Shown here piece after piece: positions 1-5,829 of a DNA stretch of 5,857 nt (within the stretch, counting starts at the first letter, position 1; each line of letters opens with the position of its first letter). The notes under the pieces are model-generated. The model was not told where the DNA came from. It worked only from the letters and a program-made list of their open reading frames with translations, and did not search any database. Source of the DNA: Methanomassiliicoccales archaeon (GTDB lineage: Archaea > Thermoplasmatota > Thermoplasmata > Sysuiplasmatales > Sysuiplasmataceae); NCBI GenBank assembly GCA_027365715.1, contig DAHXLZ010000279.1:1-5857 (forward strand), given 5' to 3'. The translations under genes were made by a program, and so were the position numbers.

Positions 1-2
1 TA

Positions 3-368
3 CTGCCGGGCGGAATGCCCGCTTACGCCGAAACCTATCGATATGCGGGAGACTACAGGGAGGGGGCAGCCGTGGTTCAGACCGATGACGGCATGCACAC
101 GCATATCGACACGGATGGGAAGCTGCTGAACGGGTGCAAATTCCTTGACCTCGGGCCATTTCACAAGGGAATCGCTACGGCGCGTGATTCGAGTGGCTGG
201 TTTCATCTCAACAGAAATGGAAAAGCTGTTTACGAAAGACGCTTTCGCGCTATAGAGCCATATTACAACGGCACTGCGCGGGTGGAACTCTTTTCGGATG
301 CACTTGCCATAATCGACGAAAGAGGCAATACGCAACGGATTCTCAGAGAGGCGCCTAAATTTACATAA
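3..368 (+). CDS. WG-repeat protein, C-terminal fragment (5' end outside the window)
   Basis: The frame is open from base 3 with no upstream stop, so this is most likely the end of a longer protein; the ATG at base 15 is probably internal. Counting from that ATG, three repeats of about 34-35 residues are visible, starting with DYREGAAVV (13), PFHKGIATA (48) and PYYNGTARV (82). Each has a G-x-A core followed by a strand ending in a D/N-x-x-G turn (IDTDGK, LNRNGK, IDERGN). The middle repeat has GWFHLNRNGKAVY, the usual WG-repeat signature. Repeats of this type form beta-rich, probably protein-binding modules. From memory, close relatives sit next to or fused with SAM-dependent methyltransferases; no such domain is visible here. 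The stop is TAA, followed by a 170-base gap before the next gene on the same strand. Family assignment is fairly sure; function is unknown. Confidence 0.65.
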   Translation: MPGGMPAYAETYRYAGDYREGAAVVQTDDGMHTHIDTDGKLLNGCKFLDLGPFHKGIATARDSSGWFHLNRNGKAVYERRFRAIEPYYNGTARVELFSDALAIIDERGNTQRILREAPKFT

Positions 369-483
369 TTGTGTCTTTCTGACGTGTACGCATTTTGCAG
401 ATAACTCTCCAAACGTATTGATTTCTGAAAGCGGGTAACAAAGATGGAATCCGTCATTCCTTCATTGCCCTGTAAGATTGACG

Positions 484-510
484 TATATATTCCGGCATCA
501 TTTTTAATAA
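484..510 (+). promoter_or_regulatory. Possible archaeal promoter region for the first epimerase gene
   Basis: The 170-base gap 369-538 holds no gene. Two AT-rich boxes lie close to the next start: TATATATT at 484-491 and TTTTTAATAA at 501-510. The second is about 30 bases before the GTG/ATG pair at 536-541, the distance expected between an archaeal TATA box and the start of a leaderless or nearly leaderless transcript. No convincing Shine-Dalgarno sequence precedes the ATG, which agrees with that reading. A short inverted repeat GGAAT/ATTCC (446-460) lies further upstream and is too small to interpret. The call depends on the host being an archaeon. Confidence 0.35.
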
Positions 511-538
511 CGAAAGAATCCTACGGAACTCGACTGTG

Positions 539-1651
539 ATGAATAAAGTACTGGTCACCGGTGGTCTGGGATTTATCGGAAGTCACACTGTTGATATGCT
601 CATAAGCAAAGGATACCAAGTGGTTGTCCTAGATAATCTTGAACGACAGGTGCACATGGGGAAGCGCCCAAAGCACAGGAATCCTGATGCACGGTACATT
701 ATGGGCGACATACGTTTCAGAAAGCACTGGATAAAGGCGCTGAACGGCGTCGATGCAATAATCCATCTTGCCGGAGCAGTTGGTGTGGGCCAGAGTTTCT
801 GGCAGGCAAGGAAGTATACTGATGTTAACGTCGGCGGAACGGCGACGCTCTTCGAATTACTTATTTCGGACACGCGCATAAGGAAGAGACTAGAGAAGAT
901 TGTCGTCGCGTCATCGAAGAGTCTCTATGGCGAAGGCGCATACAGGTGCGACGAGCATGGAACACTCTTTCCGGAACAGAGGCCATTGCCGCAGATGAAA
1001 AGGAAGGAATGGGAGGTGAAGTGTCCTGTCTGCGGAAAGGACACAACGCCGGTGGGCATTCCAGAAGAGAAGATGCCGCAGAACTTGAGCCCTTATGCGC
1101 TGTCCAAATATTCGACAGAGAGGCTTGCAATGAACTTTTCTTATGCACTGGATATCCCAACGGTTGCGCTGCGTTATTTCAATGTGTACGGACCGAGACA
1201 GAGTCTGAGCAATCCGTATACGGGTGTCATCGCCATCTTTCTCTCAAGGATGATGAGCGGCAACAGCCCCTATCTGTTTGAAGACGGCGGACAGCTCAGG
1301 GATTACATCTATGTGGGAGATGTTGCGGGCATCAATGTCGCATCCCTGACGAAGGGGCAGGGTGTTTACAATGTCGGAACTGGCAGGGCAACATCCCTGC
1401 TGGATATCGTAGGAATGCTCAACAGGGCTGCAGGTCTGGATATAGCACCTAAGATTTCAGGAGAGTTCAGGCCCGGAGACAACAGGCATGACTTTGCAGA
1501 CAACTCAAGACTCAGGAAAGCTTTTGGCGACATCTCATTCACGGATATGCAGGATGGAATGAAACGGCTCGTCGAATGGAGTGCAGGAGCTCATGTAAAT
1601 GACCTGTTCGAGAAGGAGGAGAGGGAGAGAAAGAGGTTCCTCAAATCGTGA
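539..1651 (+). CDS. NAD-dependent sugar-nucleotide epimerase with Cys-rich insert, dTDP-L-rhamnose 4-epimerase-like
   Basis: An extended SDR enzyme expected to change the configuration of a nucleotide-activated hexose in the cytoplasm, using bound NAD. Residues are counted from the GTG at 536; the ATG at 539 is the preferred start because it directly follows and fits MNKVLVTGG. Visible are the NAD-binding G-x-x-G-x-x-G in TGGLGFIGSH (9-15), an acidic D33 after the second strand, the HLAG segment (77-80), S126/S127, and the catalytic YALSK (Y187, K191). Between the Ser and Tyr regions is an insert of about 40 residues with C138, H141 and the pair C163-P-V-C166, probably a zinc site. That insert and the following NVYGPRQSLSNPYTGV (216-231) are, as I recall, typical of dTDP-L-rhamnose 4-epimerases. 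At 370 aa the length is normal for that group. The C-terminus is charged (EKEERERKR). Another epimerase follows after 105 bases on the same strand. The SDR call is certain; the exact substrate is an inference. Confidence 0.9.
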   Translation: MNKVLVTGGLGFIGSHTVDMLISKGYQVVVLDNLERQVHMGKRPKHRNPDARYIMGDIRFRKHWIKALNGVDAIIHLAGAVGVGQSFWQARKYTDVNVGGTATLFELLISDTRIRKRLEKIVVASSKSLYGEGAYRCDEHGTLFPEQRPLPQMKRKEWEVKCPVCGKDTTPVGIPEEKMPQNLSPYALSKYSTERLAMNFSYALDIPTVALRYFNVYGPRQSLSNPYTGVIAIFLSRMMSGNSPYLFEDGGQLRDYIYVGDVAGINVASLTKGQGVYNVGTGRATSLLDIVGMLNRAAGLDIAPKISGEFRPGDNRHDFADNSRLRKAFGDISFTDMQDGMKRLVEWSAGAHVNDLFEKEERERKRFLKS

Positions 1652-1756
1652 TGCTGCCCACCCTGTCGCAGGAAATTGATGGAAATCGGGTTTAATCTCT
1701 TCCCAATGGCGTCTTAATCAATATCACGGAATGAAAAATCAGAGAAGTGATACAGG

Positions 1757-2794
1757 ATGAAAGGAAAAGTGGTTGTTACTGGCGGCGCGGGGTTTGTCGG
1801 ATCCCATGCGTCGGAATATTTCGCAGACAGGGGATGGACGGTCACTATCATAGACAATATGTCCAGAGGCAGTATGCTGGGGCAGACGGGCATTGATACA
1901 CCGAAATACAACTGGGATTATCTCTCAAAGAAGCAGGGAATAACTCTTGTCAACGCTTCCGTCACGGAAACAGACAGGATGGAGAAACTTTTATGCGATG
2001 CTGATGCTGTCATACACACAGCAGGCCAGGTTGCAGTCACAACATCGCTTGTCGACCCGAGAAAGGATTTCGAGACAAACATGCTGGGCACATTCAATGT
2101 GCTGGAAGCTTGCAGGAAGTCAGGACGCAACCCTGCAGTCATATTCTGCTCAACAAACAAGGTGTACGGCGAGAATGTCAATAAGTTGCCGGTACGGCTC
2201 AACGGCGACAGGTATGAGTATGCCGAAGAAGCATTCAAACACGGAATACCCGAGAGTTTCAGTATTGATGGATGCGAGCACACACCGTACGGTGCATCGA
2301 AGCTTGCAGCAGATCTCTATGTGCAGGAATACTCCCACACATACGGCCTAAGAGCCGCTGTTTTCAGAATGAGCTGCATCTACGGCACAAGGCAGTTCGG
2401 GAATGAAGACCAGGGATGGGTGGCGCACTTCATTCTGTCCGCACTCAAAAACAGGAAGATCACAATCTATGGCGATGGAAGACAGGTGCGTGATGTTCTT
2501 TTCGTTTCGGACCTGATTGCTGCCTACAATGCCTTTCTGGATTCCAGTCTGAAAGGAGGAGTATTCAACATGGGAGGCGGTTCCAAAAACACACTCTCGC
2601 TGCTGGAGCTTGTAGAGCAAATAGGCAAGACGACAGGCAGGAAGCCTGAGGTTGCGTTTGATAAATGGCGTAACGGCGACCAGAAAGTGTATATCTCAGA
2701 CACACGCCATGCGATACAACAGCTTGGCTGGGCGCCCGAAGTGGATGTTGAAGGCGGACTGCAGCAACTGATCAAGTGGGCTGTGGGCGTCTAA
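1757..2794 (+). CDS. CDP-paratose 2-epimerase (TyvE/RfbE) family, NAD-dependent
   Basis: An extended SDR epimerase. The family member TyvE converts CDP-paratose to CDP-tyvelose by inversion at C2 with bound NAD. Visible are G9-x-x-G12-x-x-G15 in TGGAGFVGSH, D33 after the second strand, HTAGQVAVTTSLVDP (87-101), STNKVYG (132-138) and PYGASK with catalytic Y178 and K182. The family-specific block IYGTRQFGNEDQGWVAHF (208-225) is followed by GDGRQVRDVLFVSDL (239-253) and NGDQKVYISDTR (306-317). These blocks align well with Salmonella TyvE as I remember it, including the AGQVA-TTS and DQGWV signatures. At 345 aa it is full length. The start ATG has a weak upstream GTGA (1747-1750) as the only ribosome-binding candidate. 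It lies 105 bases after the first epimerase, same strand, so the two may be co-transcribed. No CDP-hexose synthesis genes are in view, so the true substrate could be another 3,6-dideoxy- or 6-deoxy-sugar nucleotide. Confidence 0.9.
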   Translation: MKGKVVVTGGAGFVGSHASEYFADRGWTVTIIDNMSRGSMLGQTGIDTPKYNWDYLSKKQGITLVNASVTETDRMEKLLCDADAVIHTAGQVAVTTSLVDPRKDFETNMLGTFNVLEACRKSGRNPAVIFCSTNKVYGENVNKLPVRLNGDRYEYAEEAFKHGIPESFSIDGCEHTPYGASKLAADLYVQEYSHTYGLRAAVFRMSCIYGTRQFGNEDQGWVAHFILSALKNRKITIYGDGRQVRDVLFVSDLIAAYNAFLDSSLKGGVFNMGGGSKNTLSLLELVEQIGKTTGRKPEVAFDKWRNGDQKVYISDTRHAIQQLGWAPEVDVEGGLQQLIKWAVGV

Positions 2795-2998
2795 CTTTTC
2801 CGTCAAGTCTATGTTTGCATTCTTGTGAAAAATCGCGTCGGGGTCACCAAGCAGGAGAAAATAAGACACAGAAGGGCAAGATATCATCACAATGTACGTC
2901 GAAGACATAAATCGTACATTATCAATAGCTGTTCATTGAAATCTAACAATATTCATTACCGGCTGCCAGAGCCTGATAATATTTTCCATTCGCGAATT

Positions 2999-3060
2999 GG
3001 TCAGCCCCCTAAATGCTGAGTCCCTATGTGCAATTAATGTCGCAGTATTTAGGGCAGACC
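2999..3060 (-). terminator. Large imperfect hairpin, possible terminator of the minus-strand glycosyltransferase
   Basis: Arms 2999-3020 and 3041-3060 are complementary around a 20-base loop. They share a perfect core CCCTAAAT/ATTTAGGG (3006-3013 with 3047-3054), an inner CTG/CAG and an outer GGTC/GACC, with one two-base bulge and a few mismatches, about 16-17 pairs in all. It lies in a gap where genes converge. In the sequence reconstructed without the insertion sequence, it falls 24 bases after the glycosyltransferase stop, which favours a terminator or 3'-end processing element. There is no long T-run on either strand, so a bacterial intrinsic terminator is not clearly supported. It could also be a small repeat element or structured RNA. 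Confidence 0.4.
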
Positions 3061-3125
3061 ATAAGCATCTTCGGCGTTGAGTTTTCAAAATTTCATTATC
3101 ATCGATATCCTAACTGACTTAAGAA

Positions 3126-3128
3126 TTA
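3126..3128. repeat. Possible target-site duplication, left copy (TTA)
   Basis: TTA immediately left of the insertion sequence matches TTA at 4410-4412 on its right. A three-base match can occur by chance, and the left boundary is uncertain by one base, so this is only suggestive. Joining the flanks at this site keeps the glycosyltransferase frame open, which supports it. Confidence 0.35.
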
Positions 3129-3129
3129 A

Positions 3130-3151
3130 GAGTCTGTTAATTAATAATCGC
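3130..3151 (+). repeat. Left terminal inverted repeat of the ISAzo13-like element
   Basis: Read inward it starts GAGTCTGTTAATTAATAAT and matches the inward reading of the other end (GGGACTGTTAAGAAATAAT) at about 17 of 22 positions, including CTGTTAA and AATAAT. Outside this stretch similarity falls off quickly. The transposase stop codon (3137-3139) lies inside the repeat. Confidence 0.6.
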
Positions 3152-4330
3152 TCTATTTCTCTTACCTCTTGCCAGCAATATAGAATAATTCCACTCACCA
3201 TATAAGCTGTCAGGATGCAGGTTTATACTCGACATCTCTGAATCAGATATCTTCCTGCTTTTAGGATACTCTCCATTATTCAGTTCTGCACGTACACGCA
3301 GCCCTTCCTGTGTCTTTGTCGCTGCTGTCAAATTCACTATGACGGCCAGGCTGGTCAGCGGCTGACCACGCCAGTTCAATGTGAAGAATGAGAAGAGTCT
3401 GTGCTCAATCTTGTTCCACTTGCTCGTGCCGGGTGGAAAGTGGCACACACGGATGGTCATCCCTGTCCTGTTTGCAAAACGCTGAAGTTCCCACTTCCAG
3501 AGGCGGGAACGGTAGCTATTGCCGCCGGTATCGGCGGTTATGAGCAGGGAGCGCGCGCGGATAAGCTGGCCATCCCATCCTCTGCCACCACCGCCTTATG
3601 GCGCCGACGGCGAAGCATGGCGTATCATGGTCTATGCCGGCGCTCATATCCATCCTGCGTTGCGTGTAAGGTCGTAGACACCGTACGGTATGGCCTTTCC
3701 CTTCTCAGGGATGATGAAATCATGTACACGCACCTTCACCGGCATACCCGCCGGTCTCCATTCCTTCCCGCCGTTCCTGAAGTCACCGACGAGTTCCTTC
3801 TTCTTCGTGTCGACCGATATGACCAGCTGTCCCTTACTCTGCTGCACCATGACTATTGCGTTGATATATTCAAACTGTGCATTACGATCAGGATGGCGGC
3901 TTTCCTCCTTCGTCTTCCCGTTCGCCTGCAGGCTGTAGCCGCTCTCTGCAAGGAGTTTTGCCACAACAGGATAACTCACAACATGTCCGTCAGTGCTGAG
4001 TTCGCGTGCGAGAACGCGAACGCTCTTGCATGTCCATCGCAGGGGAGATTCCGGGTCTCACCTTGATCCCGGTTCGACCAGTGTTTCAAGGTCGGACAGC
4101 AGCGTGGTGTCTTTGCCGTCAATCCGTTTGCGCCCTCCCCCTTCTCTGCGTATCCTGGATGTTTCACCCGGATGTGTGCTGAGTTCCATGATGCCGCGTG
4201 CTATGGTGCTTCTCGCCATGCCCGTGGCCCGATGCACCATCTCGATGCCGCCCCGGCCGATGGATTGTGCCTCGGCGGCGAAGACAAGCCGGCGACTCCG
4301 TTCATCCAGGGCAGTCGCTAACGCCGACAA
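3137..4330 (-). pseudogene. ISAzo13-family DDE transposase, broken by a nonsense codon and a compensated double frameshift
   Basis: Would catalyse cut or strand transfer of its element with a DDE active site. Reading 4330 to 3137, the N-terminal part has LDERSRR, a helix-turn-helix-like TGMARSTIARGIMEL and GGGRKRI. An in-frame TGA (4060-4058) sits where the family has Gly of the conserved RGDPESPLRW. The same frame then continues with DPESPLRWTCKSVRVLAREL, GYSLQANGKT, HPDRNAQFEYIN and ISVDTKKKELVGDF (first Asp at 3811-3809). Around 3650 the frame shifts, giving GIDHDT and AIRRWW, and returns at the GC run 3551-3560 to LLITAD (second Asp 3532-3530). CHFPPGTSKWNKIEHRLFSF (Glu 3406-3404) and GEWNYSI follow. 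All three acidic residues are still encoded. ADGGGSNG is altered to ADTGGNSY. The TTG at 4330 is only a nominal start; coding similarity reaches back to about 4357 and no normal start codon is seen. Rebuilt length is about 397 codons, normal for the family. Confidence 0.85.
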
Positions 4331-4387
4331 TTTCTGATTGAGTGATTCAACGTCCAGATATCACTGGTGACGTTCTGACTAATTATG

Positions 4388-4409
4388 GCTATTATTTCTT
4401 AACAGTCCC
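4388..4409 (-). repeat. Right terminal inverted repeat of the ISAzo13-like element
   Basis: On the minus strand it starts GGGACTGTTAAG and pairs with the left end. It supplies part of an Arg codon, the Asp and Cys codons and the TAA stop (4401-4399) of the glycosyltransferase that reads into it, so gene end and element end overlap by 11 bases. Confidence 0.6.
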
Positions 4410-5586
4410 TTAGCTGATTGCTCAGAAGATCTTCGTAGAATTTCAAGAATAAGCTGCCACTGACATGAGATGAGTTGGTGGACTCAAATTGTAACCGAGC
4501 TCCATCCTTTAAACGATTGAGCAGGTCTCGGTCATCAATAACACATCGAAGGCTATCTGCGACTTGTTCCGGACTAAAGTTATCAATACCGAGTCCTGTA
4601 ACTCCATCGATGAGAAAATCTCGATAAGCCGGCATGTCTGGAGCGATGATAGGGATTCCGAAAGACAACGCTTCTATTATAGTTAGCCCAGGTTGATCTT
4701 TGATGTAACGTAGGACGACGAAAACGTCAGTTTGACTCAATAAGCTGAGAAATTGATCTCTTGATAAGTAGTTGTAAAGCTCCACGTGAAAACCAATTTG
4801 CTGGAGACTCTTGACTCGCGCTGCTATAATCCTGGACGGATATCCCACAATTCTGATTTCAAAAAGATCTCGATAATGTTCGGAGAGCGATTGAACACCA
4901 TCCAATAAAACATGTAGATTGTTCCTTGGTCTATCAAGTTCCCTCTCTGCAAATGTGAAGATGACTCTTTCGGATCTCGACTTTGAAGCACGGTGAAGCA
5001 CGTCAGCAACATCTCCAATTGGTACTGGTAAATACTTTGTAGGTTTTCCTGTGATATTCCTCCAGTACTCAGCTCCAGCAACTGTTGTCGATATCAAAGC
5101 GTCAGCCGATTTGAATCCTCTTAAATCGCCAATTGAAGATTGGGCATCAGCCAATGCGCCGAGAAATAACCAGATTCCATTATAACGGACTTTAGCGTCC
5201 TTCAAGGCGTCGACAGGGGATGCAAAGCCCCAACAAGTCGAAATTGTCGGCGCCTTTGTTATACATCTAGGCAAAGTGGACATTGGATAGATGAAATGAA
5301 ACAAATCGGACTTTGAATCAGGGTGACTCAGATATTTCTTGATCCTACTGCGAATGAACCAATAGGTAGTTTGGACACCTCCCACCCAATCGAGAAAGGT
5401 GGGATCTTGTCCTAGTGATACGAACTTGATACCTGGTCGGGCCTCGAAATCGCTAGGACGGTCTCCAAATCCTACTACGGTAACCCCCACGTCATTGTCA
5501 TCGAGAATCTTAGCAAGTTGAACGTGATATGTACAGATTCCTGAGCCGCTCTTTCTAAAGGGTAATACAGTCACATTTAAGTTCAA
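4399..5586 (-). CDS. GT4-type (GT-B fold) glycosyltransferase with 3' end replaced by the insertion sequence
   Basis: Expected to transfer a sugar from a nucleotide donor to a growing glycan or lipid-linked acceptor at the cytoplasmic face; no membrane segments are evident. The frame opens with GTG at 5622, but TTG at 5586 is preferred: GAGGG at 5598-5594 sits seven bases before it, and translation from there (MNLNVTVLPFRKSGSGICTY) begins at the first strand of the N-terminal Rossmann domain with its Gly-rich loop. Residues from the GTG: FHFIYPMSTLP (108-118) and SADALISTT (172-180) in the N-domain; RVIFTFAERELDRPRNNL (219-236) opens the C-domain; QTDVFVVL (297-304) and DQPGLTIIEALSFGIPIIA (309-327) form the donor-binding motif, with Asp for the usual first Glu of E-x7-E. 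DGVTGLGID (339-347) follows. The last residues, R-D-C, and the stop lie in the inverted repeat, so the native C-terminus has been lost. G+C is visibly lower than in the epimerase genes. Acceptor and donor are unknown. Confidence 0.85.
   Translation of the reverse strand: MNLNVTVLPFRKSGSGICTYHVQLAKILDDNDVGVTVVGFGDRPSDFEARPGIKFVSLGQDPTFLDWVGGVQTTYWFIRSRIKKYLSHPDSKSDLFHFIYPMSTLPRCITKAPTISTCWGFASPVDALKDAKVRYNGIWLFLGALADAQSSIGDLRGFKSADALISTTVAGAEYWRNITGKPTKYLPVPIGDVADVLHRASKSRSERVIFTFAERELDRPRNNLHVLLDGVQSLSEHYRDLFEIRIVGYPSRIIAARVKSLQQIGFHVELYNYLSRDQFLSLLSQTDVFVVLRYIKDQPGLTIIEALSFGIPIIAPDMPAYRDFLIDGVTGLGIDNFSPEQVADSLRCVIDDRDLLNRLKDGARLQFESTNSSHVSGSLFLKFYEDLLSNQLRDC
4410..4412. repeat. Possible target-site duplication, right copy (TTA)
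   Basis: Matches TTA at 3126-3128 on the other side of the element. Short, so chance is possible. Confidence 0.35.
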
Positions 5587-5593
5587 GAATGAT

Positions 5594-5598
5594 CCCTC
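5594..5598 (-). promoter_or_regulatory. Ribosome-binding site that favours the TTG start of the glycosyltransferase
   Basis: GAGGG on the minus strand, seven bases before TTG 5586. The alternative GTG at 5622 directly follows an in-frame TGA and has no such site. A TATA-like TTTTTATG lies further upstream on the minus strand (about 5623-5630). Confidence 0.45.
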
Positions 5599-5687
5599 AC
5601 TAACAAACCACCTAAAAAACACTCATAAAAATCATGACATGAAGTAATAATCAGAATGTAACAGTTCACCTATGTGAAGAGGCTTCC

Positions 5688-5753
5688 TTATGCCTGAGGA
5701 ATCTTCGCAATGAACCAGTGGACGTGAAAACCTCCATTATCACCAAATCCCAT
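5688..5753 (-). pseudogene. Possible C-terminal remnant of an upstream minus-strand gene
   Basis: A short frame (open from 5789, ATG at 5753, TAA at 5690-5688) ends with GDNGGFHVHWFIAKIPQA, an aromatic, His-rich tail that looks like real coding sequence and resembles the last strand of some SAM-dependent methyltransferases. A different minus-strand frame is open from the window edge (5856) to about 5743, so a frameshift near 5750 could join the two. It would lie about 100 bases upstream of the glycosyltransferase, same strand. No family can be named with certainty, and it may be chance or a genuine 21-residue ORF. Confidence 0.2.
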
Positions 5754-5776
5754 CCGGGGTTCGCAAAACCGAGCCT

Positions 5777-5829
5777 GGGCGGCCGACAGTCAATATGCGC
5801 ATCATGCGCGCTAGAAAGTGTGGCCGCCC
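5777..5829. repeat. GC-rich nested inverted repeat
   Basis: Outer arms GGGCGGCC (5777-5784) and GGCCGCCC (5822-5829) are perfectly complementary across 37 bases. Inside them GCGCAT (5797-5802) and ATGCGC (5804-5809) form a second inverted repeat. No gene overlaps it with confidence and no T-run follows on either strand. It could be a structured RNA, a protein-binding site, or the edge of a GC-rich element continuing past the window. Confidence 0.4.

Larger units (their letters stand above)
2795..3128. other. Convergent intergenic region without a convincing gene
   Basis: About 330 bases between the end of the second epimerase (+) and the insertion sequence. A 64-codon + strand frame (2825-3019) has a basic, low-complexity sequence with no recognisable motif and is probably chance. 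Two pieces of structure stand out: a perfect 10-base palindrome ATTCGCGAAT at 2988-2997, and the large hairpin at 2999-3060 listed separately. A short T-rich stretch just after the epimerase stop (2794-2800) could serve as an archaeal-type terminator for the + strand operon. The part next to the insertion sequence (about 3085-3128) probably encoded the original C-terminus of the minus-strand glycosyltransferase before the element inserted. Confidence 0.5.
3129..4409 (-). mobile_element. ISAzo13-family insertion sequence with inactivated transposase
   Basis: A unit of about 1.28 kb bounded by imperfect terminal inverted repeats (3130-3151 and 4388-4409) and filled almost completely by one minus-strand transposase gene. 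The size fits the small end of the ISAzo13 family. The transposase core is GC-rich compared with the host genes beside it, consistent with foreign origin. The right end overlaps the last codons and stop of the adjacent glycosyltransferase, so the element inserted into that gene's 3' end. With a broken transposase it is probably immobile unless an intact copy elsewhere in the genome supplies the enzyme. The boundaries come from comparing the two ends by eye and could be off by a few bases. Confidence 0.75.

Noticed and set aside
263..457. 64-codon minus-strand frame across the end of the WG-repeat gene
   Set aside because: Antisense to a clear repeat protein and without recognisable motifs.
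446..460. GGAAT/ATTCC inverted repeat as an operator before the first epimerase
   Set aside because: Five-base arms are expected by chance, and it is too far from the AT-rich boxes to argue for a regulator site.
946..1281. 111-codon + strand frame inside the first epimerase
   Set aside because: Alternative frame of a gene with strong SDR motifs.
2825..3019. 64-codon + strand frame in the convergent gap
   Set aside because: Basic low-complexity sequence with no motif; it overlaps the palindromes and hairpin.
3644..3979. Stand-alone gene of 111 codons on the minus strand
   Set aside because: Its sequence is the middle of the ISAzo13 transposase and lies in frame with the pieces on both sides, so it is a fragment and not a separate gene.
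3401..4066. 221-codon + strand open frame
   Set aside because: It is the antisense shadow of the transposase, whose minus-strand frames carry conserved motifs. The + strand translation shows none.
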